Part shown: positions 8,408 through 17,487 of the stretch, piece after piece
How positions within the stretch are numbered: the stretch's first letter is position 1
Layout: every line of letters starts with the position of its first letter
Source of the DNA: CALBPI01 sp038529355
Lineage (GTDB): Bacteria; Pseudomonadota; Gammaproteobacteria; Steroidobacterales; Woeseiaceae
Reading direction: 5' to 3'
Assembly (NCBI GenBank): GCA_038529355.1
Contig: JBCBDU010000007.1
Span: 1 to 64,000, forward strand
Length of the DNA: 64,000 nucleotides
The notes under the pieces: generated by a model
Told to the model about the DNA's origin: nothing
Database searches by the model: none
The model's input: only the letters and a program-made list of their open reading frames with translations
Position numbers and translations under genes: made by a program

Positions 8408-9103
8408 ATGTGCGGCCGCTTCGCCTATTACTCAGCGGCAGAGGCGGCGGTCGATCTGTTCGGTCTCGCCGCATCGCCGCCGGTTGCGGCGCACTACAAC
8501 ATTGCCCCTACCGATCTGGCCGCCGTCGTGCGCGCCGATGATGCTGGCGGTTTCGCCGTGTCTATGTTGCGCTGGGGTTTGCTGCCGCATTGGGCGAAGG
8601 ACCGCAGTATGGCTGCGCGCACGATCAACGCGCGCTCGGAAACCGTGCACGAAAAACCAAGCTTCCGTGAAGCCTTCAAGCGCAGGCGCTGTGTCGTGCC
8701 GGCTGACGGGTACTATGAGTGGGTTGCAGGGCCGGATGGCAAACAGCCGTACTACCTGAGCCGCCGTGACTGCCGGCCGATAGCGTTGGCCGGCTTGTGG
8801 GAGCAATGGCGCGATCCGGCGCGCGATGGCGAGCTGGTTGAGACCTTCACGATTCTGACGATGGCGGCGGCGGGTGGTATCGAGTCTGTGCACCATCGAA
8901 TGCCGGTGATGCTGGATGACGTTGCCTGCGAACACTGGATCGCCGGCGATGGCGGTAACCCGCCGGCTTTGCGCGAACTCAGCGCCGAGGCGCGCGCCGC
9001 AGAACTCGACTACTGGGCTGTCGCCAAGACGGTCAACAACGCTCGCAATGAATCGCCGGCACTCATTGAGCCTTCGCCCGCACAGGGTTCATTGCTGGAA
9101 TAA
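8408..9103 (+). CDS. yedK: SOS response-associated peptidase / abasic-site crosslinker (HMCES family)
   Basis: 231 residues beginning MCGRFAYY. After removal of Met1, Cys2 forms a covalent thiazolidine with abasic sites in single-stranded DNA in this family. Other active-site features are present: N-rich NIAPTD, INARSETV, GYYEW with the catalytic Glu, and HHRMP with the catalytic His. It protects stalled forks from abasic-site cleavage. The 3' end overlaps the convergent DAK2-DegV gene by 15 bases. Confidence 0.93.
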   Translation: MCGRFAYYSAAEAAVDLFGLAASPPVAAHYNIAPTDLAAVVRADDAGGFAVSMLRWGLLPHWAKDRSMAARTINARSETVHEKPSFREAFKRRRCVVPADGYYEWVAGPDGKQPYYLSRRDCRPIALAGLWEQWRDPARDGELVETFTILTMAAAGGIESVHHRMPVMLDDVACEHWIAGDGGNPPALRELSAEARAAELDYWAVAKTVNNARNESPALIEPSPAQGSLLE

Positions 9104-10873
9104 CACCGAGACAACGAGTAAGCCAGGCCCGCCGTGCACGCCGAAGGCCGAACCGATCTCCGTACGATACGTATCGACGCAGTTGGGTAGCGCGACCGTC
9201 AGGTTATTCTCCAGTTCGACCGCTTCTGCTTCGCAGGCTGCGTGACCAACAGCAAGTCGCACCGGTCGCGTTGTGCCGATCTCGCTGACCAGCTTGCGGG
9301 TGAATTTCGCGACGCGATTCCGCCGGCCGAGTATTGCGCCGCCCGAGCCTACCGACCCATCCGGCGCCGTGGTCAGGATGGCGTTGAGGCGCAGAAAATC
9401 GGCCAGCAACTTTCTCGATTTTGGTACGCGACCGCCACGCACGGCGTAGGTCAGATCGGAGACCAGTGCAAACGTCTTTGTGTTGTCGACCGCCTGGCGC
9501 GTGTGCGCGAGCACGGCGTCGATATCCGCGCCAGTGGCGGCTTTTTCGGCGGCTTCGCGCACGATCAGACCTTCGCCCAGCGATGCATTTCGCGAATCGA
9601 TCACATGAATATCGCCATCTGCGCTGACACGCGAGGCGGCACTCTGCGCGGCCGAGTAGGTGCCGCTGACCTTCGCTGACAGCGTGATCGCAACAACGTG
9701 CGGGTAGTGACTCGCCAGGAACTGGTATTGGCGGCGAAAATCACCGGGCGCCGGCTGTGACGACGTCGGGTGGGCCGGATTGCGAGTCAGCTCTGCGAAG
9801 AATTCACTTTCCGAGATGCTCAATTTGTCGAGGTAACCCTGTTCGCCAAACTGGATGCGCAGCGGAACGAAGTGTATGTCCAGCGCATCCATATCCTTTG
9901 GCGCGATATCGGCCGCGCTGTCAGTGATCACGGCGATGCTGCGATCGGCAACGTGCGTGGCGTGCTGCTGGCGCTGCATGTCATCGGCTTTCTCTCCGGT
10001 CAGCGTGCCGTAGTCGCGCGCCAGTCGGAACACTGCGTCGGGCTCATTGACGTGAATGTGGATTTTGGCTTTGTGCCGGCTGCCGGCGAGCACCAGAGAG
10101 CCGCCCAATTCGGACAACGCTTCGCGTAGCTTACGGCGGTCGATATTGTCGCCGGTGATAATGCACTCGGTGCAATAACGGTAGTCCAGGTCATGATCTT
10201 CGCCCGCCATGATGGCTTCGGCGGCGCTGTCGGGCAGTGAAATCTTGTCGACGGTTTCACCACTCTTGATGTACGCCTGCATGCCTTGCAGCAGCGCGAC
10301 AAAACCTTTCGCCCCGGCGTCAACGACGTCGGCTTTGCGTAGTTCAGCCAGTTGCGTTTTGGTCAGTGCCAGCGCCTTTTCGGCCGCATGCAGTCCGTGA
10401 TCGATTAATGTCGGAAAGTCGACCTGCGCAGTACTACGCACCGTCGCTGTCAACGCGTCGGCGAACGCATCAATCACCGACAGGATTGTGCCTTCACGTG
10501 GTTCGGACAGCGCATCACGCGCGTATGTGCTGCCCGCTACCATAGCGCTGGCGAACGTCTCTGCGCTGAAGCGGGTGAGCTCGGTCGCCGTATCGCTGAC
10601 GCCCTGGAAAAACTGCGCAAGGATTGCGCCCGAATTGCCGCGTGCACCGTCAAGCAGCGCATCTGCAGCGCGCGCCAACAGTTTGTGTAGCGGTGCACCG
10701 TCCGCATGCAGCACATTACCCATTGCGCCGACGGTCAGCGCAAGGTTCGTACCGGTATCGCCGTCGGCGACCGGGAACACGTTGATCCTGTTGAGCCCGT
10801 CCTGGCTTGCAATCACGCGTTGTACACCGTTTTTCAGTGCATCGCGCATCGCCTCGCCATCAAGATATTGCAT
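9089..10873 (-). CDS. DAK2-DegV fusion protein (fatty-acid kinase-like)
   Basis: 594 residues. The N-terminal ~200 residues are a DAK2/DhaL domain with the ATP/Mg motif NVFPVADGDTGTN and a later NSGAILAQFF. A linker follows, and residues ~305-590 form a DegV domain (VITDSAADIAP, TSSQPAPGDF, SGTYSAAQSAA). In Gram-positives FakA (DAK2) phosphorylates fatty acids bound to FakB (DegV) as separate proteins; here both are in one chain. Activity here is inferred. GGGGGG precedes the ATG. Confidence 0.88.
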   Translation of the reverse strand: MQYLDGEAMRDALKNGVQRVIASQDGLNRINVFPVADGDTGTNLALTVGAMGNVLHADGAPLHKLLARAADALLDGARGNSGAILAQFFQGVSDTATELTRFSAETFASAMVAGSTYARDALSEPREGTILSVIDAFADALTATVRSTAQVDFPTLIDHGLHAAEKALALTKTQLAELRKADVVDAGAKGFVALLQGMQAYIKSGETVDKISLPDSAAEAIMAGEDHDLDYRYCTECIITGDNIDRRKLREALSELGGSLVLAGSRHKAKIHIHVNEPDAVFRLARDYGTLTGEKADDMQRQQHATHVADRSIAVITDSAADIAPKDMDALDIHFVPLRIQFGEQGYLDKLSISESEFFAELTRNPAHPTSSQPAPGDFRRQYQFLASHYPHVVAITLSAKVSGTYSAAQSAASRVSADGDIHVIDSRNASLGEGLIVREAAEKAATGADIDAVLAHTRQAVDNTKTFALVSDLTYAVRGGRVPKSRKLLADFLRLNAILTTAPDGSVGSGGAILGRRNRVAKFTRKLVSEIGTTRPVRLAVGHAACEAEAVELENNLTVALPNCVDTYRTEIGSAFGVHGGPGLLVVSVLFQQ

Positions 10874-10908
10874 ACAGCCCCCCGACTGATCGACGTATTC
10901 TGTAGAAG

Positions 10909-11583
10909 TTATTCACGCGGCAACAAGAGCCGCTCGCCGTTATGCGTCAAGATAACACCGTACGGCGTGATCTCGACAATCCGCGCACCGTTATCGAGCT
11001 GCGAGCCCTCGGTAACTTTGCGTCCGGCAATGAACGCAAAGCGCGACGCCGGGTCCGCGTTGTAAACATGCAAGGCGATACTCAAGTCCGGTAGCGAGGT
11101 GCGCCTTGTGGCGCGCAGCTCGTCGAGCGTCGGTAGCGACAGGTTTGGATCGTCCGGTTCCGTCAACACTGTTGGTGTGTTCGTGGCCGGGACCGGTACG
11201 GATGCAGGTTCTGCCTGAACGTTGGCGGGTTGCAGCTCGCGCGTGGCGGCCGCTTCGCGAATCGTCTCGTCGAGTAACGAGCGTACATTGGCTTTTGTTG
11301 ACGGTATGACCGGCTCGGGCGGCGCAGCAGCAATATCGACGAGCGACGTGTTGTCGACGACCGCTGCTGGTGCTGGCGCACTGGCTGGTGCGTCGCCTGA
11401 GTCGCGTCCCCACACAAGCCATGCCAGAAACGCAGCATTGAGTAGTAACGCGATCAGCACGATGAGCCATAGCGCAGAGCGCTGGGGTGGTGCACTGTGC
11501 ACCGTTGTTGTTGCAACGCCGGGTGCTTTTTGGCGCGCGTGTTCGACATCAGACTTGCGCAGTGCATCGAGGATCAGCGACAT
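10909..11583 (-). CDS. gspB: General secretion pathway protein B
   Basis: 224 residues. A short cytoplasmic N-terminus (MSLILDALRKSD, typical of GspB/ExeB), one membrane segment (~residues 37-58), a long Ala/Pro-rich periplasmic linker and a C-terminal domain (IALHVYNADPASRFAFI ... GVILTHNGERLLLPRE) characteristic of the family. GspB works with GspA to assemble the type II secretion secretin in the outer membrane. It begins 6 bases after the gspA stop. The rest of the type II system is not in the window. Confidence 0.9.
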   Translation of the reverse strand: MSLILDALRKSDVEHARQKAPGVATTTVHSAPPQRSALWLIVLIALLLNAAFLAWLVWGRDSGDAPASAPAPAAVVDNTSLVDIAAAPPEPVIPSTKANVRSLLDETIREAAATRELQPANVQAEPASVPVPATNTPTVLTEPDDPNLSLPTLDELRATRRTSLPDLSIALHVYNADPASRFAFIAGRKVTEGSQLDNGARIVEITPYGVILTHNGERLLLPRE

Positions 11584-11589
11584 CGGCGT

Positions 11590-13287
11590 CTACTCCGCAG
11601 CTCGTGTGGCGGTCAACGCACGGCGTGTGGTTTGCAAGCGCGGCGTATCTGCCATACCGAGATCGGCGATGATCATCATTTGGGTGCGCGGTCCGACAAC
11701 GCCATCGACCGTCAGTCGTCGTGCGCGCTGGTATTCGCGTACAAACGCGACCATCTCGTCGTCGTAGCGCCGCGAATCCTGCGGCGGGATGTCGCGACCC
11801 AGAATGGCGGTCAGACTCTGCCGCAGCCACAATACATTTTCGCCACGCGAGCCCGGGCGCAACGTCACGACCCGGTTGTTCGGTGGTCGCCACAACAGCA
11901 GGTATTCGCCAAACCACAGTGGCACCAACTCTGCGGCCGGCAACGTAATGCTGGCATCGGCCACGCGCAACGTAACGTCGTTATCGGCAAACGCCGTGAG
12001 CACTACCTGGTGCGCTTCGCCGGCAAGATCGCGCAACGTCATGATTGCTGGCCGGTCGAACAGCAGCAATCCGGCCAACGCGCCGCTGTCGGCAACGCAG
12101 CGCAACTGCTGCGTGCGCGCCTGCTCGCACGGATTGCCCAGCAGTGGGTTATAGGTCAGCGACCATTGCTCAAACAATGTCGCGAAACTGTCTGTCGTGC
12201 CGGTTTTGTCGCGGTTGACCACCAGCCAGTCGTTCAACGACGGCCGTGGTGGCTCGGTGGGCACCGTTTCAATCTGTGCCTGCACCGGAGGCAGCGTCTG
12301 CGGTGCAGGCTCGATAGCAGCGCGGCGTTCGGCGATCGCTGCCTGCACCGGCACGACGGGTGCCGGGTCGGCCGAAAACTGTTGCACCGAGACGGCGATG
12401 GTAGCCAGTACGAGCGCCGCGGCGATGCCAATTGTCGCCCATTGTGGCCACGGTTTGGCTTTCATGCGCTTGACCATCGGTTTGCCAAAGACCTCTTCAG
12501 CGGCAGCATCAACCATCGATTTGTCGACCGTTTTTTGCTCGCGACTCCACGCACCCAGCAGCGCGCGGTCCGCGATCAGATTCATCAGGCGTGGAATCCC
12601 GTGGGCCAGCGTATGAATACGCTTTTTCGCACCGTTGCCAAGAATGGGTTGCAGCGCGCCGGCGACGGCCAAACGATGATCCAGATACTGGGCTGCTTCA
12701 TCGACGTTCAATGGCAGCAGGTGGTAGCGCGCCGTGACGCGCTGTGACAATTGCCGCAAATCATTGCGCGCCAACAACTCGCGCAACTCCGGTTGCCCGA
12801 TCAACACGATTTGCAGCAACTTATCGCGCGTCGTTTCCAGGTTGGTCAGCAAACGAATCTGTTCGAGCACCTCAGCAGACAGATTCTGCGCTTCATCAAC
12901 TACGGCAATCGTTCTGCGCCCGCGCGTGTGCGCATCAAGCAAGTGGTCATTGAGTGCTTCGGTCAGCGCCCGCGCACTATCCATGTCTTGCGGCGGTGTG
13001 ATGCCGAGCTCCTGAATTATGGCGCGCAGAAACTCGATCGCATTCAGCTGCGGGTTCAAAATCAGCGCGACATCGGCGGCATCAGGCATTTTTTGCAGCA
13101 GGCTGCGCACCAGCGTTGTTTTGCCGGTGCCGACCTCACCGGTTAACACGATGAATCCATCGCTCTCCGTCACGCCGTAGATCAGGTGCGCGAGTGCCTC
13201 CGCATGCCGTTCGCTCATGAACAGATAGCGCGGATCAGGCGTAATGGTGAATGGCCGCTCGTGCAGCCCGAAAAACTCGAGGTACAT
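11590..13287 (-). CDS. gspA: General secretion pathway ATPase A with peptidoglycan-binding domain
   Basis: 565 residues. The cytoplasmic AAA+ domain (residues 1-265) has Walker A GEVGTGKTTL and Walker B IAVVDEAQN. A membrane segment lies near residues 278-298. A C39-like periplasmic region follows, then a peptidoglycan-binding domain (~residues 475-550, LRPGSRGENVLWLRQSL ... DGVVGPRT). ExeA/GspA is thought to remodel peptidoglycan for secretin insertion. It is upstream of gspB in the same operon. Confidence 0.92.
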   Translation of the reverse strand: MYLEFFGLHERPFTITPDPRYLFMSERHAEALAHLIYGVTESDGFIVLTGEVGTGKTTLVRSLLQKMPDAADVALILNPQLNAIEFLRAIIQELGITPPQDMDSARALTEALNDHLLDAHTRGRRTIAVVDEAQNLSAEVLEQIRLLTNLETTRDKLLQIVLIGQPELRELLARNDLRQLSQRVTARYHLLPLNVDEAAQYLDHRLAVAGALQPILGNGAKKRIHTLAHGIPRLMNLIADRALLGAWSREQKTVDKSMVDAAAEEVFGKPMVKRMKAKPWPQWATIGIAAALVLATIAVSVQQFSADPAPVVPVQAAIAERRAAIEPAPQTLPPVQAQIETVPTEPPRPSLNDWLVVNRDKTGTTDSFATLFEQWSLTYNPLLGNPCEQARTQQLRCVADSGALAGLLLFDRPAIMTLRDLAGEAHQVVLTAFADNDVTLRVADASITLPAAELVPLWFGEYLLLWRPPNNRVVTLRPGSRGENVLWLRQSLTAILGRDIPPQDSRRYDDEMVAFVREYQRARRLTVDGVVGPRTQMMIIADLGMADTPRLQTTRRALTATRAAE

Positions 13288-13334
13288 AGTCCCGTATGGT
13301 ACCTGTCCAGCCCGTTGCAGGTGAAATTGAGCGG

Positions 13335-14513
13335 CTACGAGTCGTCGTTGCGCAGTCGGCTGGCCGGCTGCAGCGCAGAAAGCCCCAGTTCGCTGAAGCG
13401 GTCGCGCACAGCGTCGACCGTTTGATCCATCGCCTTGCCATCGCCGACGGAATCGTTGGCGAACAGGTCAAGCTGCTGATCCGCTGCCAGTTGGCTGCCA
13501 CCAACGCCGAGCAGCCGGATTTTCTGGTCCGGGTGGTCATTCAGCCACTCGGCCAGCAGCCCGCGCGATTCCTCGAACAACACTTTGGTGTTGTTGGTGG
13601 CGGGTTTGAGCTGGGTCTGGCGCGTAAAGGTCTTGAAATCGCTGCGCCGGATCTTGATTTGCACTACGCTGGCGAGCAGTTGTTTGTTGCGCATGCGGGT
13701 GGCGGTTTTGTCCGCAAGCTGTCCCAGCACGCCGAACAGGTGCTGGCGGTCGGCGCTGTCCTGCTCAAAGGTCGTCTCCGCGCTGATCGATTTGTCATCA
13801 CGCGCGGCCACGACAGGGCGGTGGTCGATGCCCAACGCACGCTGGCGCACGCGTTCGGCATAGCGTCCGAACACCCGCTGTAGCACCGCATCCGATGCGT
13901 TTTGCAGATCGCCAACGGTGTATACCGCGTTGGCGGCCAGCGATTCGCCAGCGCGTGGACCGATGCCAGGCAGGACGCGCACGGACAACGGTGCCAGTCG
14001 CGCCTGTTCCTCGCCCGGACGCACCACGGTTAGCCCGTCGGGCTTGTCCAGATCGGAAGCGACCTTTGCGACTAGTTTGTTTTGCGCAACCCCCACGGAG
14101 GCATGCAATGCCGTGGTGTCCAGAATACGTGCCTTGATGTCGCGGGCAATACCCAGCGCGTCGCCGAATAGATCGAGACTGTGCGTGACGTCCAGAAATG
14201 CCTCGTCCAGCGACAGGCCTTCCACCTCCGGCGTGATGCTGCGGAAAATGGCAAAAACCTGCCGCGAAACATCACGATAGTGATCCATTCGGGGTTTGAC
14301 GCAAATCAGATTGGGGCAGCGTTGCAGCGCCTCACGCACCGGCATCGCCGAACGCACACCGAATTGTCTGGATTCGTAGCTGGCTGCCGCAACCACGCCG
14401 CGCTGACCTTGCCCACCGACGATCACCGGTTTGCCGCGTAACTGCGGCGCATCGCGTTGTTCGACGCTGGCGAAAAACGCATCCATATCGACGTGTAGGA
14501 TGCTGCGCTGCAC
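13335..14513 (-). CDS. dinB: DNA polymerase IV (Y family)
   Basis: 392 residues from GTG 14513. Catalytic acidic residues are in HVDMDAFFASVEQRD and GLSLDEAFLDVT. Helix-hairpin-helix VRVLPGIGPRAGESLA and a little-finger domain follow. It performs translesion synthesis across damaged bases. The start follows the ispA stop by 6 bases, so it may be co-transcribed with ispA. No recognisable LexA box was seen directly upstream. The C-terminal beta-clamp-binding peptide is plausible (LDLFAND) but not at the very end. Confidence 0.95.
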   Translation of the reverse strand: MQRSILHVDMDAFFASVEQRDAPQLRGKPVIVGGQGQRGVVAAASYESRQFGVRSAMPVREALQRCPNLICVKPRMDHYRDVSRQVFAIFRSITPEVEGLSLDEAFLDVTHSLDLFGDALGIARDIKARILDTTALHASVGVAQNKLVAKVASDLDKPDGLTVVRPGEEQARLAPLSVRVLPGIGPRAGESLAANAVYTVGDLQNASDAVLQRVFGRYAERVRQRALGIDHRPVVAARDDKSISAETTFEQDSADRQHLFGVLGQLADKTATRMRNKQLLASVVQIKIRRSDFKTFTRQTQLKPATNNTKVLFEESRGLLAEWLNDHPDQKIRLLGVGGSQLAADQQLDLFANDSVGDGKAMDQTVDAVRDRFSELGLSALQPASRLRNDDS

Positions 14514-14519
14514 GAGCCT

Positions 14520-15407
14520 TCAGTCCTCCCGCCAGACGATGCGCCGCGCAAGCACTGCGAGCGGTTCCTGGCGCGCGCCAAAGATCTCCAGTGCACTGAT
14601 GCCTTGTTCGTACAAGGCCTCGCACTGCGCTTTCGCCGCCTGTAGACCGTGCACGGCAGGCCACGTTGCCTTGTCATTGGCAAGGTCAGAGCCTGCCGGT
14701 TTGCCGATGGTCTCGGTGTCACCTTCGATATCGAGAATGTCGTCGCGGATCTGGAATGCAAGCCCGAGTTTGTGCGCAAATTGCGCAAGTGCTGCGCGGC
14801 GCTCGTCAGTCAACGACAGATCCAGCGCCGCCGCCATTTTTACCGCGGCCTCGATCAGCGCGCCGGTTTTTTGTTCAAACATCTTCTGCAGCAATTCGCC
14901 GCTAATCTGCTGTCCCTCTGACTCGATGTCGATGGCTTGTCCACCGGTCATGCCGAGCGAGCCGCATGCGAACGCAAGAATGCGAACCATATCCAGTTGC
15001 GCGCGCGCCAGTGCGTCGGAACCTGAGCGTGCCAGCACCTCAAAGGCCAGTGGTTGCAGCGCATCGGCGGCCAGAATCGCCGTGGCCTCATCAAACTGGC
15101 GGTGCACAGTGGGTCGACCGCGCCGCAGGTCGTCGTCATCCATCGCAGGCAGATCGTCGTGAACCAGCGAAAATGCATGGATCAATTCAACAGCAACCGC
15201 GGGCGCATCCAGGTGCTCTGGCGGGATGTCCAGCACCTCGCCGGTCGCGTAAACCAGCAGCGGTCGGATCCGTTTGCCACCATTGAGCGTAGCGTAATGC
15301 ATCGCCTGGTGGAGCCGATGCGGCACGACAGTTGCGTCCGGCAGCTCAGATGCGAGCGCTGCGTCAACACGGGCGATATACTGGGGTATGGCAGATTCGA
15401 ACGACAC
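14520..15407 (-). CDS. ispA: Farnesyl/geranyl diphosphate synthase
   Basis: Condenses IPP with DMAPP/GPP to farnesyl diphosphate in the cytosol. 295 residues from GTG 15407. First Asp-rich motif HDDLPAMDDDDLRRG and second IRDDILDIEG are both complete; GGKRIRP precedes. It is divergent from mvaD with only 62 bases between, so the mevalonate operon and its first prenyltransferase probably share a promoter region. Confidence 0.94.
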   Translation of the reverse strand: MSFESAIPQYIARVDAALASELPDATVVPHRLHQAMHYATLNGGKRIRPLLVYATGEVLDIPPEHLDAPAVAVELIHAFSLVHDDLPAMDDDDLRRGRPTVHRQFDEATAILAADALQPLAFEVLARSGSDALARAQLDMVRILAFACGSLGMTGGQAIDIESEGQQISGELLQKMFEQKTGALIEAAVKMAAALDLSLTDERRAALAQFAHKLGLAFQIRDDILDIEGDTETIGKPAGSDLANDKATWPAVHGLQAAKAQCEALYEQGISALEIFGARQEPLAVLARRIVWRED

Positions 15408-15469
15408 GAGTATTGTGATTCCCGACCGGTAGAAAGAGGTTGCGTCATTTTGCGCGTGCGAGAGATTTT

Positions 15470-16465
15470 TTGACAGATCAAAACAACAAAAACCGGGTAG
15501 TCACCGCTGTCGCACAGCCGAATATCGCGTTGGTCAAATATTGGGGCAAGGCGGACGTAGCCAGCAATACGCCAGCCGTCGGTTCGCTGTCGGTAACGTT
15601 GTCCGGTCTTGAGACGCGCACGACGCTGCGCAGTGGCCAGCAGATTACACAGGATCGCTTTGCGCTCAATGGCTTTGCCGAGCCCGCGATCGGCGAGCGT
15701 ACGTTCGCGTTTGTCGGCCGTCTACTGGGCCCGGCACGCCCTCCGATCGACATCGAATCGCATAATAATTTTCCGACAGCAGCTGGGTTAGCCTCATCGG
15801 CATCCGGATTTGCGGCGCTGACGGTGGCTTTGAACGCGCTGCTGGATCTGAACCGCTCGCAACATGATCTGGCCGTTATGGCCGGTCGCGGCTCCGGCTC
15901 GGCGGCACGATCGTTGTTTGGCGGTGCGGTGCGGCTGGATGTCGACGAGGGTGGTTCGCCACCGATCAGGTTGCGCGAGCTGACTACCGCGCAATTGCCG
16001 TTACATGTTGTCGTGGGTGTGACCAGCAAAGCACGCAAGCAGACGGGCAGCACGCAAGGGATGCAGCTCACGCGCGCAACATCACCGTATTACGATGCCT
16101 GGCTGTCCAGCCACAAGGCCGATCTGGACGCCGCCGAGCTTGCGATCAGCAGCGGCGACTTTGCTAAGCTCGCTGATGTCAGCGAGCACAGCTGCCTGAA
16201 AATGCACGCTGTGATGCAGGCTGCGAATCCGCCGCTGTTGTACTGGAATGCGGCGACGATGGAGTGCATCCATCGCGTGCGAGCGTTGCGTGCTGCAGGC
16301 ACAGCGGCATTTTTCACGATTGATGCTGGCCCGCAAATCAAGGTCATCTGCGATCCGTCGGCGGTAACGATCGTTCGCGATGCGTTATCTGATGTTGCCG
16401 GCGTCACGCAAATTATCGATGTGCCACTGGGTGGTCCGGCATCACTGGTGGAGCAGGCCGCGTGA
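15470..16465 (+). CDS. mvaD: Diphosphomevalonate decarboxylase
   Basis: Decarboxylates mevalonate 5-diphosphate to IPP with ATP. 331 residues from TTG 15470 (GAGAG just upstream); another TTG at 15440 would add ten residues. GHMP-kinase fold with the decarboxylase-specific motifs ALVKYWGK, NNFPTAAGLASSASG, GRGSGSAARSLFGG and DAGPQIKV. The substrate-binding Asp, Ser and Arg positions are conserved. First gene of a three-gene operon; overlaps the next gene by 4 bases (GTGA). Confidence 0.93.
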   Translation: MTDQNNKNRVVTAVAQPNIALVKYWGKADVASNTPAVGSLSVTLSGLETRTTLRSGQQITQDRFALNGFAEPAIGERTFAFVGRLLGPARPPIDIESHNNFPTAAGLASSASGFAALTVALNALLDLNRSQHDLAVMAGRGSGSAARSLFGGAVRLDVDEGGSPPIRLRELTTAQLPLHVVVGVTSKARKQTGSTQGMQLTRATSPYYDAWLSSHKADLDAAELAISSGDFAKLADVSEHSCLKMHAVMQAANPPLLYWNAATMECIHRVRALRAAGTAAFFTIDAGPQIKVICDPSAVTIVRDALSDVAGVTQIIDVPLGGPASLVEQAA

Positions 16466-17487
16466 GCGCTCGTCTGCGGCCTGTTGCAATCAGTGTGCCC
16501 GGCAAGCTGTTGCTGAGCGGTGAGTACGCTGTGCTGGACGGCGCGCCGGCGATTGTGTCGTGCGTCGACCGCTTTTGTGATGCACAGGCAGTGCCGGCCG
16601 CGCAGCACAGCGTGACTGTGACCGGCCCCGAGGCGTTTAGTGATGCGTTTGAGCTCGTCAATGGCGAAGTGCACTGGGCGTCCGGCGCAGACAGCCCGGC
16701 CCGGCAGATGTTGGCCACGCTGTTGCGCGCGTTGCCGCCTGTGGGACCCATGGCGCTGACTATCGATTCGACCGCATTTTATTCTGGCAAGCGCAAACTC
16801 GGCCTCGGATCGAGCGCAGCGGTCGCTGTCGCCGCTGGCACCGTGCTCGCCGGTGCGTCGGGCTATGCGGATGCGATGCAGACCATTGCCGATGCGCATG
16901 CCGTGTTCCAGGGTGGGCAGGGTAGTGGCGCGGATATCTACACGGTTGCGCGCGGCGGTACCGTGCTCTACAAACGTCCGCCCACGGTGCCGGCGATCTA
17001 TAGCAGTGTCAGCTGGCCTGCCGGACTGATCGCATTGCCAATCGCCTGCCCGGTTGCGGCATCGACGAAGGATCGCATACGCCGGTTTGCACGTTGGCGC
17101 GAGCAACACACCGATAGTGGTCATGCTGTCGCTGCGTTAGGCGCAGCCGCGACCGCCGTTGCCAGCGTTTGGCGCCGCGGCGATGCACCTGCGGTGCTAG
17201 CTGCGTTGCGGGCGTTCACGCAACAGATGCAGTCGGTCGCTGAGGCCGCCAACCTTGAGTACATGCTGGGCGGTCACGAAGCATTGACTGAGTTGGCCCG
17301 CGCGTATGACATCGTCTACAAGCCTTGCGGTGCCGGTGGCGGTGATTTCGGTGTTGCGCTCGCTGTTGATTCGCAAGCGCTGGCCGATTTCTCTACAGCT
17401 GCAAGCGATGCGGGTTTTGACGTTCCAACTATGAGCGTGGTCGGGAATGCGCCGATACTGCGCAGTGTGTCTGCCGGAGATTTTTAG
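16462..17487 (+). CDS. Phosphomevalonate kinase (GHMP family)
   Basis: Phosphorylates phosphomevalonate. 341 residues from GTG 16462. PGKLLLSGEYAVLDG at the N-terminus, the ATP loop LGLGSSAAVAVAAG (~residues 114-127), FQGGQGSGADIYT, and the C-terminal KPCGAGGGDFG match the bacterial phosphomevalonate kinase group rather than mevalonate kinase. Its place between mvaD and the HMGR-MVK-IDI gene leaves this as the otherwise missing step. The stop (TAG) shares a base with the start GTG of the next gene. Confidence 0.88.
   Translation: MSARLRPVAISVPGKLLLSGEYAVLDGAPAIVSCVDRFCDAQAVPAAQHSVTVTGPEAFSDAFELVNGEVHWASGADSPARQMLATLLRALPPVGPMALTIDSTAFYSGKRKLGLGSSAAVAVAAGTVLAGASGYADAMQTIADAHAVFQGGQGSGADIYTVARGGTVLYKRPPTVPAIYSSVSWPAGLIALPIACPVAASTKDRIRRFARWREQHTDSGHAVAALGAAATAVASVWRRGDAPAVLAALRAFTQQMQSVAEAANLEYMLGGHEALTELARAYDIVYKPCGAGGGDFGVALAVDSQALADFSTAASDAGFDVPTMSVVGNAPILRSVSAGDF

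Noticed and set aside
11497..12747. 416-codon open frame antisense to gspA
   Set aside because: Lies entirely opposite a clear gspA; long antisense frames are common in GC-rich DNA, and the translation shows no recognised motifs.
16090..17124. 344-codon antisense frame across mvaD and the phosphomevalonate kinase gene
   Set aside because: Opposite two well-supported genes; no motif, no ribosome site, rich in Arg/His as shadows are.
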